From positions 62,001 to 126,000 of the forward strand of contig NZ_JFHE01000009.1 in the NCBI RefSeq assembly GCF_000698555.1: a DNA stretch of 64,000 bases, written 5' to 3'. The stretch is from Caballeronia grimmiae (lineage in GTDB: Bacteria > Pseudomonadota > Gammaproteobacteria > Burkholderiales > Burkholderiaceae). The notes under the pieces are model-generated. The model searched no databases, had not been told where the DNA came from, and saw only the letters and a list, made by a program, of their open reading frames with translations. A program made the position numbers and the translations under genes. Below are positions 29,173 through 38,175 of the stretch, one piece after another (the first letter of the stretch is position 1; every line of letters starts with the position of its first letter).

Positions 29173-29510
29173 ACGATGGTCAACCTGCGCCACTAACAGA
29201 TACGGCAAGGGGCATATGCGTTGCTGACTTATTGGTGATTCCAACAACCCTTGCCGCTGTAACTGAAGCTGTCATTTTTATGGAGTGCATATGAAAGCTG
29301 TTGTCTATAACGAGTCGGTTCCGCTCGGATCGCCGGATGCCCTGACCGACACCACGTTGCCCGAGGCCGAGCCCACCGGATACGACCTGTTGGTGGAAGT
29401 TCATTCGGTCTCGGTGAACCCGGTCGATACCAAGATCCGTGGCGGCGTGCTGCCGCCCCCGGTGGTACCGAAGGTGCTGGGCTGGGATGCGTCCGGCGTG
29501 GTGCGGGCCG
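29173..29510 (+). repeat. intact partner of the duplicated dehydrogenase segment
   Basis: Carries ACGATGGTCAACCTGCGCCA at 29173-29192, the CTGTAACTGAA element, and the first 220 coding bases that are duplicated at 25834-26235. The distance from the first shared block to the start codon is 118 bases here and 171 in the dead copy. Confidence 0.7.
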
Positions 29511-30301
29511 TGGGCGACAAAGTAACCCTGTTCAAGCCCGGCGATCCCGTCATGTACGCCGGTTCGCTGCTGCGGGCGGGTACCAACAGCGAGCTGCACC
29601 TGGTCGACGAGCGCATCGTCGGCCCGATGCCGAAGAGCCTCAGCTTCGAGGAAGCGGCCGCGCTGCCGCTGACTTCGATTACGGCGTGGGAATTGCTATT
29701 CGACCGTTTGCAAGTGCCCGAAGGCAAAGACCCTATCGGAAAGCTGCTGGTCATTGGCGGTGCCGGCGGCGTCGGCTCCATACTGATCCAGCTGGCGCGC
29801 CAGCTGACCGGCCTTACCGTGGTCGCCACGGCGTCGCGGCCGGAAACCCAGGAGTGGGTACGCGAGCTTGGTGCCCACCATGTGATCGACCACACCAAGC
29901 CGATGCCGGCGCAACTGCGCGGCCTTGGCATTGACGGGGTCGATTACGTGGCGAGCCTGACCCATACCGACAAGCACCTGGTTGAAATCGCCGAGATGCT
30001 GGCGCCGCAGGGGAAGCTTGGGCTGATCGATGACCCCGTGTCGCTCGACGTGCCGATCCTCAAGCCCAAAAGCATCTCGCTGCGCTGGGAGTTGATGTAC
30101 ACCCGCTCGATGTACCAGACCCCGGACATGATCGAACAGCACGATATTCTGGTCCGGGTCGCCGAGTTGGTCGACGCCGGCGTGCTGCGCACGACGTTGG
30201 CGGACCATTTCGGCACCATTAACGCGGCCAATCTTGGCCGCGCCCATGCCTTGATCGAGAGCGGCAAGGCGCGCGGCAAGATTGTGCTGTCCGGCTTTTG
30301 A
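29291..30301 (+). CDS. zinc-type alcohol dehydrogenase-like / quinone oxidoreductase family protein
   Basis: 336 residues from the ATG after GGAGTGCAT. It is a medium-chain dehydrogenase of the zinc-lacking quinone-oxidoreductase branch: GroES-like N-terminus (EVHSVSVNPVDTKIRGG; GWDASGVVRAVGDKV), nucleotide-binding GGAGGVGSILIQLARQL and the later GAHHVIDHTKPM. It probably reduces quinones or enones with NADPH. A dead partial copy lies at 26005. Confidence 0.9.
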   Translation: MKAVVYNESVPLGSPDALTDTTLPEAEPTGYDLLVEVHSVSVNPVDTKIRGGVLPPPVVPKVLGWDASGVVRAVGDKVTLFKPGDPVMYAGSLLRAGTNSELHLVDERIVGPMPKSLSFEEAAALPLTSITAWELLFDRLQVPEGKDPIGKLLVIGGAGGVGSILIQLARQLTGLTVVATASRPETQEWVRELGAHHVIDHTKPMPAQLRGLGIDGVDYVASLTHTDKHLVEIAEMLAPQGKLGLIDDPVSLDVPILKPKSISLRWELMYTRSMYQTPDMIEQHDILVRVAELVDAGVLRTTLADHFGTINAANLGRAHALIESGKARGKIVLSGF

Positions 30302-30470
30302 GATTTTGAGGAGTGAGGTCCATGACGACTGTATCGTGATCGTGGACTTCATCCACGTCGAGAAGCTTTACCCGCCAAACGCCGACTGAGCGGCGCTTCG
30401 CGAAGGTAAGGACGCGTGGTACGCCGACTTGGTCACCCCGCTTCGGGACTGGAGCTTCTTGGCGTCGAAT

Positions 30471-30692
30471 TCACTCAGCGATCTTCGTCACGATCGCATG
30501 TCGGGCGGCGATTCCCTGCTCGGAACGCTGCTTCGCGATCTCCACGATCGCCCGTGCCTTGACCTCGACCATCAGCAGGGTCAGCGCAATTACGAAGACC
30601 GCGTCGCTGAATCCCTCGAAGCGATCAAGTCCAAGCTCGGCACCAGATGTTTCCGCGGCGGTAGGTTGGTCACGCCTATTACGTTGCATCAT
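30471..30692 (-). pseudogene. truncated TMEM175/DUF1211-like channel gene
   Basis: From ATG-ATG after AGGA, the frame encodes LGLDRFEGFSDAVFVIALTL, the first-helix FSD motif of TMEM175-type potassium channel proteins. After the first helix (LMVEVKA) homology ends and a 27-residue foreign tail runs to a stop. Only 73 residues remain of a protein normally near 200. Confidence 0.65.
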
Positions 30693-31576
30693 GTGGAGTC
30701 CTTTCTCCCACACGGAGATGCTCCTCCGGCACGGGACGCACGTTTTTTCTGACAATCTGAATACGTCCTGCCATGGCAAGTTGCAAGATAAGCATCGCAT
30801 TGTCCTCTACTAAGTATGACCGCTCTTGTGTAGGGTTGTAGGACGCCCCCTAACCTGTGGGGCGCGTCCATGCGCTGGACGCCAGCGGACAGGCGTCGTG
30901 TTCGAGCATGGGCTTAACACTTTCACTATTCGCGACGTGCTATGTCTGGCTATCCACGCGTGCCAACCACATTGTGAATCCAATGCATCGGTACTTCGCC
31001 CACGCATTCGTCTAAGTGCTGTCCGTCTCGTCCGCGAGGCTTCGCCGAGATAATCGTGTGCAGTACCGCACGGCTCGCCCAAAGCATTCTCACTGAGCCC
31101 ACTACGCGCAACATCGCGACTCCTTCAGCAAGTCTCTTCCATGAGCTTCGGCTGTCCTAAGCACTGCTGTGCATGTCCATCGGACTCTTTTGACGCTACG
31201 TGTTGACGGCGCATGTTTTGGACGACTTGCTGCGGAGACGGTGTAAAGGGGCTAAGCGGCTCGGTCAACGTACCTGGCATTCGTATAGACACCGCGAGAG
31301 CCTGTGAAGTAAGGAAAATGTCTTGCCTCTTCCAAGGGGGTGTCTCTGTTCGGAGACACGCTGACAGCGACTAGCCCCGTATGCCTCGACGCTCGTATGC
31401 ATCCACGGCTCCGTGTCACCGCATCAGAAGGATCGGCCCGCTTCCGTGCTGTCACCGACATTGCGGAACGCGGTCGCGAGAGGCACTGCATCGACCGGTT
31501 GCTCGTCAAAATGCGTGATGTCCAACAATCGTCTATGCTGCGGCTGTGTCGATTTCAAGGGTTCAGAGGAGTCACG
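30693..31576. other. 884-bp stretch without a supported gene
   Basis: It lies between the truncated channel gene and a small hypothetical gene. Frames are short and protein-unlike. A fragment further left, at about 30340-30440, reads IVIVDFIHVEKLYPPNAD before a stop and may be transposase debris. Confidence 0.35.
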
Positions 31577-31831
31577 ATGCAGGTGTTAGCGACGATCCTC
31601 GCTCACGAAGCCGTAGAACCGGAGTCGGGCGAGCTTCTTCGATTCATATTTTCGATCAGCGACGAGCTGAATACGCAGCCCGTACGCAACGTCGTTTCGC
31701 TGCATACCGCACGTGTATTGGCAAGCGAGTTGATACCCGATTCCGCGGTTGCCCAGATGGTCGTAACCATCGTTCGGACCGACCCGGCCGACTATGACAG
31801 CTTGGTCGGCAAAGCATTCCGACATGCGTAG
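31577..31831 (+). CDS. small hypothetical protein
   Basis: 84 residues from the ATG after AGGAG. It is a mixed, soluble, acidic protein (MQVLATILAHEAVEPESGEL; VVTIVRTDPADYDSLVGKAF) with no signal or membrane segment. An open frame extends 237 bases upstream but without a ribosome site. I do not recognise a family. Confidence 0.55.
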   Translation: MQVLATILAHEAVEPESGELLRFIFSISDELNTQPVRNVVSLHTARVLASELIPDSAVAQMVVTIVRTDPADYDSLVGKAFRHA

Positions 31832-32408
31832 CTGACTCAACCGCGCGGCCGGGAGCCGATTCGAGGCGCGCTGATTACGCGACGCGCTAAAAGTGGCTAG
31901 CGTTCGCCGTCGGCAAGACGACCGGGAACGGGCGTCTCAAGTTGGCGGCAAAAGTTGCCGCTCCGTTATTGCTGCGTGGCGAGAAGCAAAACTCGACTTC
32001 TCTGGCGCCTCGCACTTATCAATCGGTCGACGAGGCTCCTTTGGACGTCAGCACTATGGCAGGCTGCAGAGCGGACGCATTAGGAATTCAATGGACCGGA
32101 CACACGCGCTAGAGAAAAAATAAACGGACATTCCAGCGTTCATCCGTTGCCGAAACGCGCGCACGTAGAAACGCACAGGTCCCCGCCATGCCTTCGTCAC
32201 CCACTCGATTATCGCGTTCGTGTTGCTTGTCCTCGCCTGTGCCTTCCTTGTCAATTCAACGAAAAGGCCACTATTCCCCAACATGATCGGAACTTTGGGA
32301 CCTGTCACTTTCGCCTAACCTGCGAGTATCGGTGCGTGTCGTTGCAATCAGCACCGGTCAATCGCGCGCTGTTATGAACAACAGCCTAAGCCCGCTTTCT
32401 GCAAGGTT
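31832..32408. other. 577-bp intergenic region before the exported trio
   Basis: Probably holds the promoter for the lipoprotein operon. An open minus-strand frame at 32054-32308 gives an 84-residue unrecognised translation that I do not call. It is AT-richer near 32110-32300. Confidence 0.35.
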
Positions 32409-34490
32409 ATGGTGAAACCAGTCCAACTTACCGCCGCGACAAGCGCGGCACTCGCCCTCTTCCTGTCCGCCTGTGGCGGAAGCACCTCACCGTCCACTTC
32501 GGGCGCCGTGTATTTGGGACCCGTTGCCAATGCTTCCGTGAGCGCCTTTGCAATCGCACCGGACGGCTCCGTGGCCGACACGCCGCTCGCGACGGGCACG
32601 ACTCGCAGCGACGGCACGTTTTCTCTTCTCGGCAATCTACGCTACCCCGTGCTCATTCGGGTGACAGGCGGCGCCTATGAAGAAGAATCGACGGGCGAAA
32701 CAGCCACGATGCCGGGCGAGATCGACGCCGTGTATCTCAGCACGCCGTCACAGATGATCGTCTCCGCCTATTCGAATGCCGTGGTCGCGGATGCGCGTGC
32801 GGCGGGTGGCCTCACTGCCAGCAACGTCGCTGCTGCGATGTCGCGCGTGAATGCCTTCGCTGGCGACATCGACGTGCAGCAGACGGCTCCTTCCTTCGTC
32901 ACGGCGAATGCGGCGAGCGGATCGGCTGGCGTATCGAACGGCGCGAAGATGGCGCTCGCGCTCGGCGCGGAATCGCAGAGCCGGACGTCGACGGGTGTTT
33001 CCATCGCCGACAGCACGCAGAACATCGTAAGCCAGTCCGCGAACGGCGACACGCTCGCCGAATGCAACGCAGGCGCGGGCAATCCGTCGGATGACGGTAC
33101 GATCGCCGCGCCCGCCGGCGCCAACTGTGCGCTCAGCACGGGCGTGGTGGATTTCATGGGCAATTCGCGCAATCGTTCGGGCATCACATCGCTCGCAGCG
33201 CTCAAGCAGATCATTCCGGGCAGGGCCGCCAACATTACGGTGAGCAGCCAGGCGTGCCACGATCGCATCGCGCTCTACAGCGAACAGCGCGCGCTCTTCA
33301 CGGCCCGCCGCGACGATGTGCAGGCGCGGTTGGGTGGCACCCTGACGTCGGACAACTGGGCGAGCTTCGCGGACGCAGGTTCGTGGGGACCGCGCGCCAC
33401 GCAATACGGCGCCATCGCGACCAGTTCGTGCGCCGCCGACGGCCCCACCTTCCAGCGCGAACTGCTGATGGCCGTCGAAAACTACTGGGTCGACCAGAAC
33501 CTCAACTATTGCCACCATCACATTCCTGGCTGGGTGCCGCCCGCCAGCCAGCCCTCGTACTTCAACTCGACGCTGCACTCGTCGAAGATGACCTGCGCGC
33601 CGAATCGTCAGAGCAACGGTGTACAGACGACCACGCCCCTCGCGAAGGCCGATACCAAATGGCAAGGCGTCGATTGCTCGGACTTCACGTCGTGGGCCTA
33701 CAACTTCGCGGGCGTCACGCACGCAACCGGAAACCTGCAGACCGGCATCGGTACGCAGGCATGTTCGATCGGCACCGACCCGCTGGTGTCCGTCACCGAT
33801 CAGGCGGGCGTCCTCCTCGACATCAACCAGGACAACATCGAGCAACTGGTCGATCACTTGCGACCGGGCGACCTGTTGTACATCACGGAATCCGCGCTGC
33901 CGAAATCTGCACCTGCGAACGTGGCGTCCGGATTCGTAGTCTCGCATGTGGTGACATGGACGGGGATGCGTTTCAGCGACCTGCGTAACGGACCGGAAGG
34001 TCAGTACTACGATCCCGCGACGGCCGGTCAGCTCGGCTCCCGTCTCGGCGGCGACTTCGCGAAGTACTTCAAGCGCGCTGACGGTTCGAAGACGAAGGTC
34101 GATCTGTCGCAACTGGGTACGACCGACATGGACCCGTGGATGATCATCGACAGTCACTTCGCGGGGCCCGCGTATCGCCCGTTCATTCAGAAGACGTCGA
34201 AGCTGGGTGCGGACTGGTATGTAACGAGCCTGTCGAATGTGCGCCGCATTATCGACGCCGACTCTGCCCGCAGCGATCCCGACCTCGCACCCCTCATCAT
34301 TACCAAGGAAGCGACGAAGCAGGGGCAGTTCAGCAAGATGGTCACCTTGAGCTCGCAGCAGTCGCGTGATTCGTCGGCGGGACACAAGCTCGTCTATCAG
34401 GTCTCCGGCGCAACGGGTACGCCGACGTGCTACCGCGTCGCGACAAAGACGCTCGATGCCGCGACCGCTTCCACAACGGCCGCCAGGTAA
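32409..34490 (+). CDS. large lipoprotein with NlpC/P60-like peptidase domain
   Basis: 693 residues. The signal peptide ends in a lipobox (FLSAC, Cys22), so it should be a lipid-anchored envelope protein. Residues about 30-110 look like a carboxypeptidase-regulatory beta domain (SGAVYLGPVANASVSAF). The middle is Ala/Ser/Asn-rich. Residues about 410-600 resemble an NlpC/P60-type cysteine peptidase: GVDCSDFTSWAYNFAGV with Cys423, RPGDLLYI, then VSHVVTWTG with His513 and DSHF with His583 as possible third catalytic residue. It probably cuts peptidoglycan or another amide bond. The next two genes also encode exported proteins. Confidence 0.75.
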   Translation: MVKPVQLTAATSAALALFLSACGGSTSPSTSGAVYLGPVANASVSAFAIAPDGSVADTPLATGTTRSDGTFSLLGNLRYPVLIRVTGGAYEEESTGETATMPGEIDAVYLSTPSQMIVSAYSNAVVADARAAGGLTASNVAAAMSRVNAFAGDIDVQQTAPSFVTANAASGSAGVSNGAKMALALGAESQSRTSTGVSIADSTQNIVSQSANGDTLAECNAGAGNPSDDGTIAAPAGANCALSTGVVDFMGNSRNRSGITSLAALKQIIPGRAANITVSSQACHDRIALYSEQRALFTARRDDVQARLGGTLTSDNWASFADAGSWGPRATQYGAIATSSCAADGPTFQRELLMAVENYWVDQNLNYCHHHIPGWVPPASQPSYFNSTLHSSKMTCAPNRQSNGVQTTTPLAKADTKWQGVDCSDFTSWAYNFAGVTHATGNLQTGIGTQACSIGTDPLVSVTDQAGVLLDINQDNIEQLVDHLRPGDLLYITESALPKSAPANVASGFVVSHVVTWTGMRFSDLRNGPEGQYYDPATAGQLGSRLGGDFAKYFKRADGSKTKVDLSQLGTTDMDPWMIIDSHFAGPAYRPFIQKTSKLGADWYVTSLSNVRRIIDADSARSDPDLAPLIITKEATKQGQFSKMVTLSSQQSRDSSAGHKLVYQVSGATGTPTCYRVATKTLDAATASTTAAR

Positions 34491-34728
34491 CACGCCAACT
34501 GCGCCGCCCAACGGCGGCGCTTCACATCCATCTCACGTGGGGGCACCGGCAACGCGTTCGTTCTGAACGTCGTGTGTCTGCACGTGACGCATTGACGCCT
34601 CAAGTTCCTGGGCATCAAGCCGTAATGCAAACGCAAGCACGATGCAATCCCGGCACTCCACGGTGCCAAGCGGGTGCACACGCACGCGCGCATCGGAAAA
34701 AGATCGGAACAAGAAAGGACACAACGCA

Positions 34729-35712
34729 ATGAACAACAAGCAATCGACGAATGCGCGTCGACGGCACGCCAGTTTCGCGCGCGCCACCCTGGGCGCTAGC
34801 GTCGCCTTCGCGCTCGCGGCCACGCTCGCCGCCTGCGGCAGCGACAACACCAACGCGGTCGTCGACGCGCCTGTCACGCGTGCCGGCACGCTGACCATCA
34901 CCAACGGCGACGGCTCACTAGCATCCTGCACGGTCAACAAGGACGGCACCGTTGGCGGATGCGTCGCACAGATCGCTGCGGGTCTTTCCGCTCCCGGCAG
35001 CATCGACGCCGCGAATGGACGCTTCTATGTGTCGAATCTCGGCACCCATACGGTCGCGGCCTGCACATGGCCGAACAGCGGGACGCCCGCCTGCACCACG
35101 TTTGCAGGCAACGGCGCGCTCAATCGCCCGATGGGCGTGGCCGTATCCGGCTCGTATGTGTACCTCACCAACGCGAACAACACCGTGGCCGTCTGCTCCG
35201 GCGCGGACAGCGGCCAGCTGAACGGCTGCAAGGCGCCCGCCGCGAACGGGTCGTTCAACGGTCCCGTCGGCGTGGTCGCCGATGCGAAGTACGTGTATGT
35301 CGCGAACCAGCAGAACGACACGGTCGCAACATGCAGCATCGGCTCGGACGGTTCGCTCTCCGGCTGCACGACGAGCGACGGCGGCAAGACCTTCAACGCG
35401 CCGACGGGCATCACCGTCGCGAACAAACGGCTCTTCGTCACCAACACGGGCGACAACTCGATCACCAGCTGCGCGATCGGCAACGACGGCACGCCTGGCG
35501 CATGCACGAAGACGCAGGACACCACGAATCTGGCCGCCCCCATCGACATCAGCGTGAACGGCACCACGGCCTATGTGACCAACCTCGCGAACAACTCGCT
35601 TGCTGCCTGCTCGATCAACGCAAGCGGCGTCATCGCGTCGTGCGTAGCCGGAAGCGCGGGCAACACGATGATGTATCCCGCGGGCATCATCTTCGTCGCC
35701 AACGCGTCCTGA
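34729..35712 (+). CDS. lipoprotein with NHL/lactonase-like beta-propeller repeats
   Basis: 327 residues from the ATG behind AAAGGA. A long twin-basic N-region and hydrophobic segment end in a lipobox (TLAAC, Cys36). The rest is six or seven repeats of about 45 residues with the pattern NGPVGVVADAKYVYVANQQN followed by a strand containing a Cys pair (TVATCSIGSDGSLSGC). This is the layout of a beta-propeller whose blades each carry a disulfide. It lies 238 bases after the NlpC/P60 lipoprotein gene. Function is probably binding rather than catalysis. Confidence 0.75.
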   Translation: MNNKQSTNARRRHASFARATLGASVAFALAATLAACGSDNTNAVVDAPVTRAGTLTITNGDGSLASCTVNKDGTVGGCVAQIAAGLSAPGSIDAANGRFYVSNLGTHTVAACTWPNSGTPACTTFAGNGALNRPMGVAVSGSYVYLTNANNTVAVCSGADSGQLNGCKAPAANGSFNGPVGVVADAKYVYVANQQNDTVATCSIGSDGSLSGCTTSDGGKTFNAPTGITVANKRLFVTNTGDNSITSCAIGNDGTPGACTKTQDTTNLAAPIDISVNGTTAYVTNLANNSLAACSINASGVIASCVAGSAGNTMMYPAGIIFVANAS

Positions 35713-35741
35713 TCGCTCAACAAGAATCACAGGAAATGATT

Positions 35742-36872
35742 GTGAAAAAGATTGCTTTGGCGGTGCTGGCCGCGACCTTCGCCTCGAGCGCGAATGCGGG
35801 CATGGATACCGTCGTTCATTTCGCGAACTTCTCGCCGTACAACGTCACCGTGAACTTCACACCGGGCGACAACACCTGCTGGTACGACACGACGGGTGAC
35901 GACGATGGCCGCGTGCAGGAGTACTTTGGCTACTATCGCCGCAGCGCGGTCTCCGACAAGGGCTACCTCAGCTACATGACGGCGTTCAATAATTCGTTTG
36001 GCTTGACCGACCTCGCGACGATCACTGCCTATCCGATGAACACGTCCATCAACCTGGGCCCTGCGACGCAGACGACCAAAGTCAACATGGTCATGTTCAA
36101 GGGCGAGACGTCCGCGAACCTGATGGGCGGCTGCAAAGACCAGACGTCGTCGCGTGGCTTCGACATCACGCTCACGGACAAGTCGGGCAACAAGCTCAGC
36201 CAGCGTCACTACGTGCTCTCCGATCCGCCCGGTAGCGCGTGGACGCTGAGCCGCACGAAGGTCGGATCGAATGACATCGAGGAAACGCAGACGCTGGGTT
36301 CGGGCGGTGTCGGGAATCCTCTGGAAATCGCGATGGCGGCAGGCACGGTTATCCTGACTGCCGTGAGCCTTGGCACAGCCGGCCCGGAAGCGCTCGCCGC
36401 ACGCGCAATGTTCAGCGTGACGGCGCGCGAAGTCGCCGCTTACGGCGTTGAGATGAGTGTGCGCGGCGAATTCTTTTCATTCGTGATGACGGGCGCCGTC
36501 GTGCGTAACGAGTTCGGCCGTGCCGCGATCAACTGGGCCGCTAATCGCGCAACGACCGTCTTTGCGCGCACGATGTATTCCGTGCTCGCAAACGGCATTT
36601 TCTTCGTCTACAAGACGCAGAAGAAGGACGGTGACCCGACGCAACTCGTCGCCGGACAGGACGCGCCCGATTACGATTCGGCAGGCCTCGATTTCAGCAG
36701 CCCGACTATCACGCCGCTGGGCGGTCTTCCGAATCAACGTTCGATCTGCACTTATCAGACGTCGACGCTCGGCCTCGTTACGGAATGCCGGATGGTCGGT
36801 GTGAGTCTTGGCATCGTCGCCGACGGCTCCCTGATCTTCGCGCCGCTGCCTTCCGTCGGCTCCGGCGACTGA
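35742..36872 (+). CDS. exported protein of unknown family
   Basis: 376 residues from a GTG 7 bases after AGGA; an ATG six bases upstream (35736) sits too close to the ribosome site. A clear signal peptide (KKIALAVLAATFASSANA) is followed by an N-terminal beta-type domain with Cys residues (TVVHFANFSPYNVTVNF; GDNTCWYDTTGDDDGR). A central hydrophobic Ala/Gly-rich part (AMAAGTVILTAVSLGTAGPE) could insert in a membrane. I recognise no family. It starts 23-29 bases after the beta-propeller gene, so the two are surely co-transcribed. Confidence 0.75.
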   Translation: MKKIALAVLAATFASSANAGMDTVVHFANFSPYNVTVNFTPGDNTCWYDTTGDDDGRVQEYFGYYRRSAVSDKGYLSYMTAFNNSFGLTDLATITAYPMNTSINLGPATQTTKVNMVMFKGETSANLMGGCKDQTSSRGFDITLTDKSGNKLSQRHYVLSDPPGSAWTLSRTKVGSNDIEETQTLGSGGVGNPLEIAMAAGTVILTAVSLGTAGPEALAARAMFSVTAREVAAYGVEMSVRGEFFSFVMTGAVVRNEFGRAAINWAANRATTVFARTMYSVLANGIFFVYKTQKKDGDPTQLVAGQDAPDYDSAGLDFSSPTITPLGGLPNQRSICTYQTSTLGLVTECRMVGVSLGIVADGSLIFAPLPSVGSGD

Positions 36873-37023
36873 ATCGCCTGCCATGCGAAGCAGCCGCCAT
36901 GCTCACTCACGCTTGCGAGCGAAGCGGCTGCGGCGCTGGCGATGAGCGCGTCCTCGAAGGCAGCCCGCTGCCTACTCAGCGAGACGCGCTGAATCCGTCA
37001 TTCGCGCACCGGCCGACAGCGCA

Positions 37024-37052
37024 AACGAGGCGCGCTTGTCTCGCGCCTCGTT
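37024..37052 (+). terminator. strong hairpin downstream of the exported trio
   Basis: AACGAGGCGCG, a 7-base loop, and the exact complement CGCGCCTCGTT: an 11-bp GC-rich stem. It is followed by only two T residues, so it may be a terminator for the plus-strand operon, or a bidirectional or processing hairpin. The rest of 36873-37310 shows no gene. Confidence 0.45.
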
Positions 37053-37310
37053 GACGGGCGAGCGCCCGACAAACCGGTTGAACTGGCGGCTGAACCGACG
37101 TGCGCGCAATAACTCGAACGAGCCGCAGCCATCATGTGTCTGCTACGTTCGTTGGCACGAACCACACGCCTACCTGAAAGGCGTCCAAGACGTGACTGCC
37201 AACCCTCAGGGCTAGGGATATCGCAACATTGCCCTTAGGCTGATCTGCTTGATGGGCTCGATGTTCGCGGCTCAGGTGCCCTCAGGCAATGAAGGTCCGT
37301 AGTAGGTTCT

Positions 37311-37943
37311 TCAGACTTCCTTAGACATCGGCTGGTCCGCTGCGGCATCCCAGATCCCCATCGCGTCGGTCACGGCCTTCTCGATGACGGCATGCCGGAC
37401 ACGATCGCGGGCGAGTACAGACAGTCCCTGGAAAAAGCAGTCGAGCGCGATGGACAGTGATGCCGGATCCGTGCTGCTGCGCAGTTCCCCACTCTTGATG
37501 CCCCGTGCTACGCAGGCGCGGAAGCCGGCGCGCGTGCGACTGCGCACCTCACGAAGCAACTGGGTGACGGCTTCGCTGCCTGTGGAACTGGCCCCGACAA
37601 CGCCCAGCGCGACCATACAGCCTTTCGGGTGGCCGCTTTCAGTCTGCATCCTTGCCGACCGGAGCAGCGCCAGGAGCACGCCCTCCCGTGGCGGAATCGA
37701 CGTGTCATGGAGACTACGGGTCACCTTGCCGTAAATCTCCATGTATCGCTCCAGCGCCTCCTTGTACAGCGCCTCCTTGGACTCGAAGGCCGCATAGAAG
37801 CTGGGCGCGGAAATGCCCCCGCCGATCGCCGCCTTCAACTGCGACAAGGACGTCGATTCATAGCCATGCTCCCAGAACAGGTGCATCGCCGAAATGATCG
37901 CCGCATCGCGGTCGAACGTGCGTGGCCGACCCCGCTGAACCAT
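37311..37943 (-). CDS. TetR family transcriptional regulator
   Basis: 210 residues from the second ATG, which has GGAG at 6 bases; the first ATG abuts the site. The N-terminal DNA-binding domain reads RGRPRTFDRDAAIISAMHLFW, then LSQLKAAIGGGISAPSFYAAF and ESKEALYKEAL. The C-terminal ligand domain is of the TetR_C type with GCMVALGVVGASS. It is divergent from the NTF2-like/MFS operon, and three operator-like repeats lie between them, so it is the probable repressor of that efflux operon. Confidence 0.92.
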   Translation of the reverse strand: MVQRGRPRTFDRDAAIISAMHLFWEHGYESTSLSQLKAAIGGGISAPSFYAAFESKEALYKEALERYMEIYGKVTRSLHDTSIPPREGVLLALLRSARMQTESGHPKGCMVALGVVGASSTGSEAVTQLLREVRSRTRAGFRACVARGIKSGELRSSTDPASLSIALDCFFQGLSVLARDRVRHAVIEKAVTDAMGIWDAAADQPMSKEV

Positions 37944-37964
37944 GAACATCTCCGTCAGTCAAAG

Positions 37965-37987
37965 TTTATATACTAGTCGATACACAA
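37965..37987. promoter_or_regulatory. TetR operator-like site A
   Basis: TTTATATACTAGTCGATACACAA carries the core TAC-TAGTC-GATA, a weaker version of the TACC-n3-CGGTA core at sites B and C. It lies 22 bases upstream of the TetR start, where it could mediate autorepression. Confidence 0.55.
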
Positions 37988-38049
37988 TATTTGGGCAAGT
38001 CGCGACTTACAACCTCTCGCGCATGGCACCGGGCCGTACAAAAGGGCAG

Positions 38050-38078
38050 TTGACACGGCCTTTCAAGCGCGCTTATAT
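38050..38078 (+). promoter_or_regulatory. sigma70 promoter of the NTF2-MFS operon
   Basis: TTGACA at 38050-38055, a 17-base spacer, and TTATAT at 38073-38078. Near-consensus and correctly spaced. Operator site B begins at the last base of the -10 element, which fits repression by the divergent TetR protein. Confidence 0.65.
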
Positions 38079-38099
38079 TTGTACCACTCGGTATGTAAA
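38078..38099. promoter_or_regulatory. TetR operator-like site B
   Basis: TTTGTACCACTCGGTATGTA plus two A residues. The palindromic core TACC-ACT-CGGTA is shared with site C. It covers the predicted transcription start of the promoter at 38050. Confidence 0.65.
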
Positions 38100-38110
38100 G
38101 CCAGAGCAGC

Positions 38111-38140
38111 GCGGGGTCACCACACGAACCCCGCATTTTT
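38111..38140 (+). terminator. terminator-like hairpin in the operon leader
   Basis: GCGGGGT, a 10-base loop, and ACCCCGC, followed by ATTTTT. This is an intrinsic-terminator shape about 25 bases after the predicted transcription start and 36 bases before the NTF2-like gene. It could attenuate the operon or end a short leader RNA. Confidence 0.5.
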
Positions 38141-38145
38141 CGCTA

Positions 38146-38169
38146 TTTGTATACCAATCGGTACGTAAA
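38146..38169. promoter_or_regulatory. TetR operator-like site C
   Basis: TTTGTATACCAATCGGTACG plus TAAA, with the core TACC-AAT-CGGTA. It ends 6 bases before the start codon of the NTF2-like gene. Nearly the same as site B, with a 2-base insertion. Confidence 0.6.
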
Positions 38170-38175
38170 AACCAA

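Noticed and set aside
30310-30460. Fragment IVIVDFIHVEKLYPPNAD that recalls a DFIHV block of ISKra4-type transposases
   Set aside because: Too short and interrupted by a stop. I cannot separate it from chance similarity without a search.
32054-32308. 84-codon minus-strand frame
   Set aside because: No ribosome site, no partner and no recognisable family, so coding status cannot be supported.
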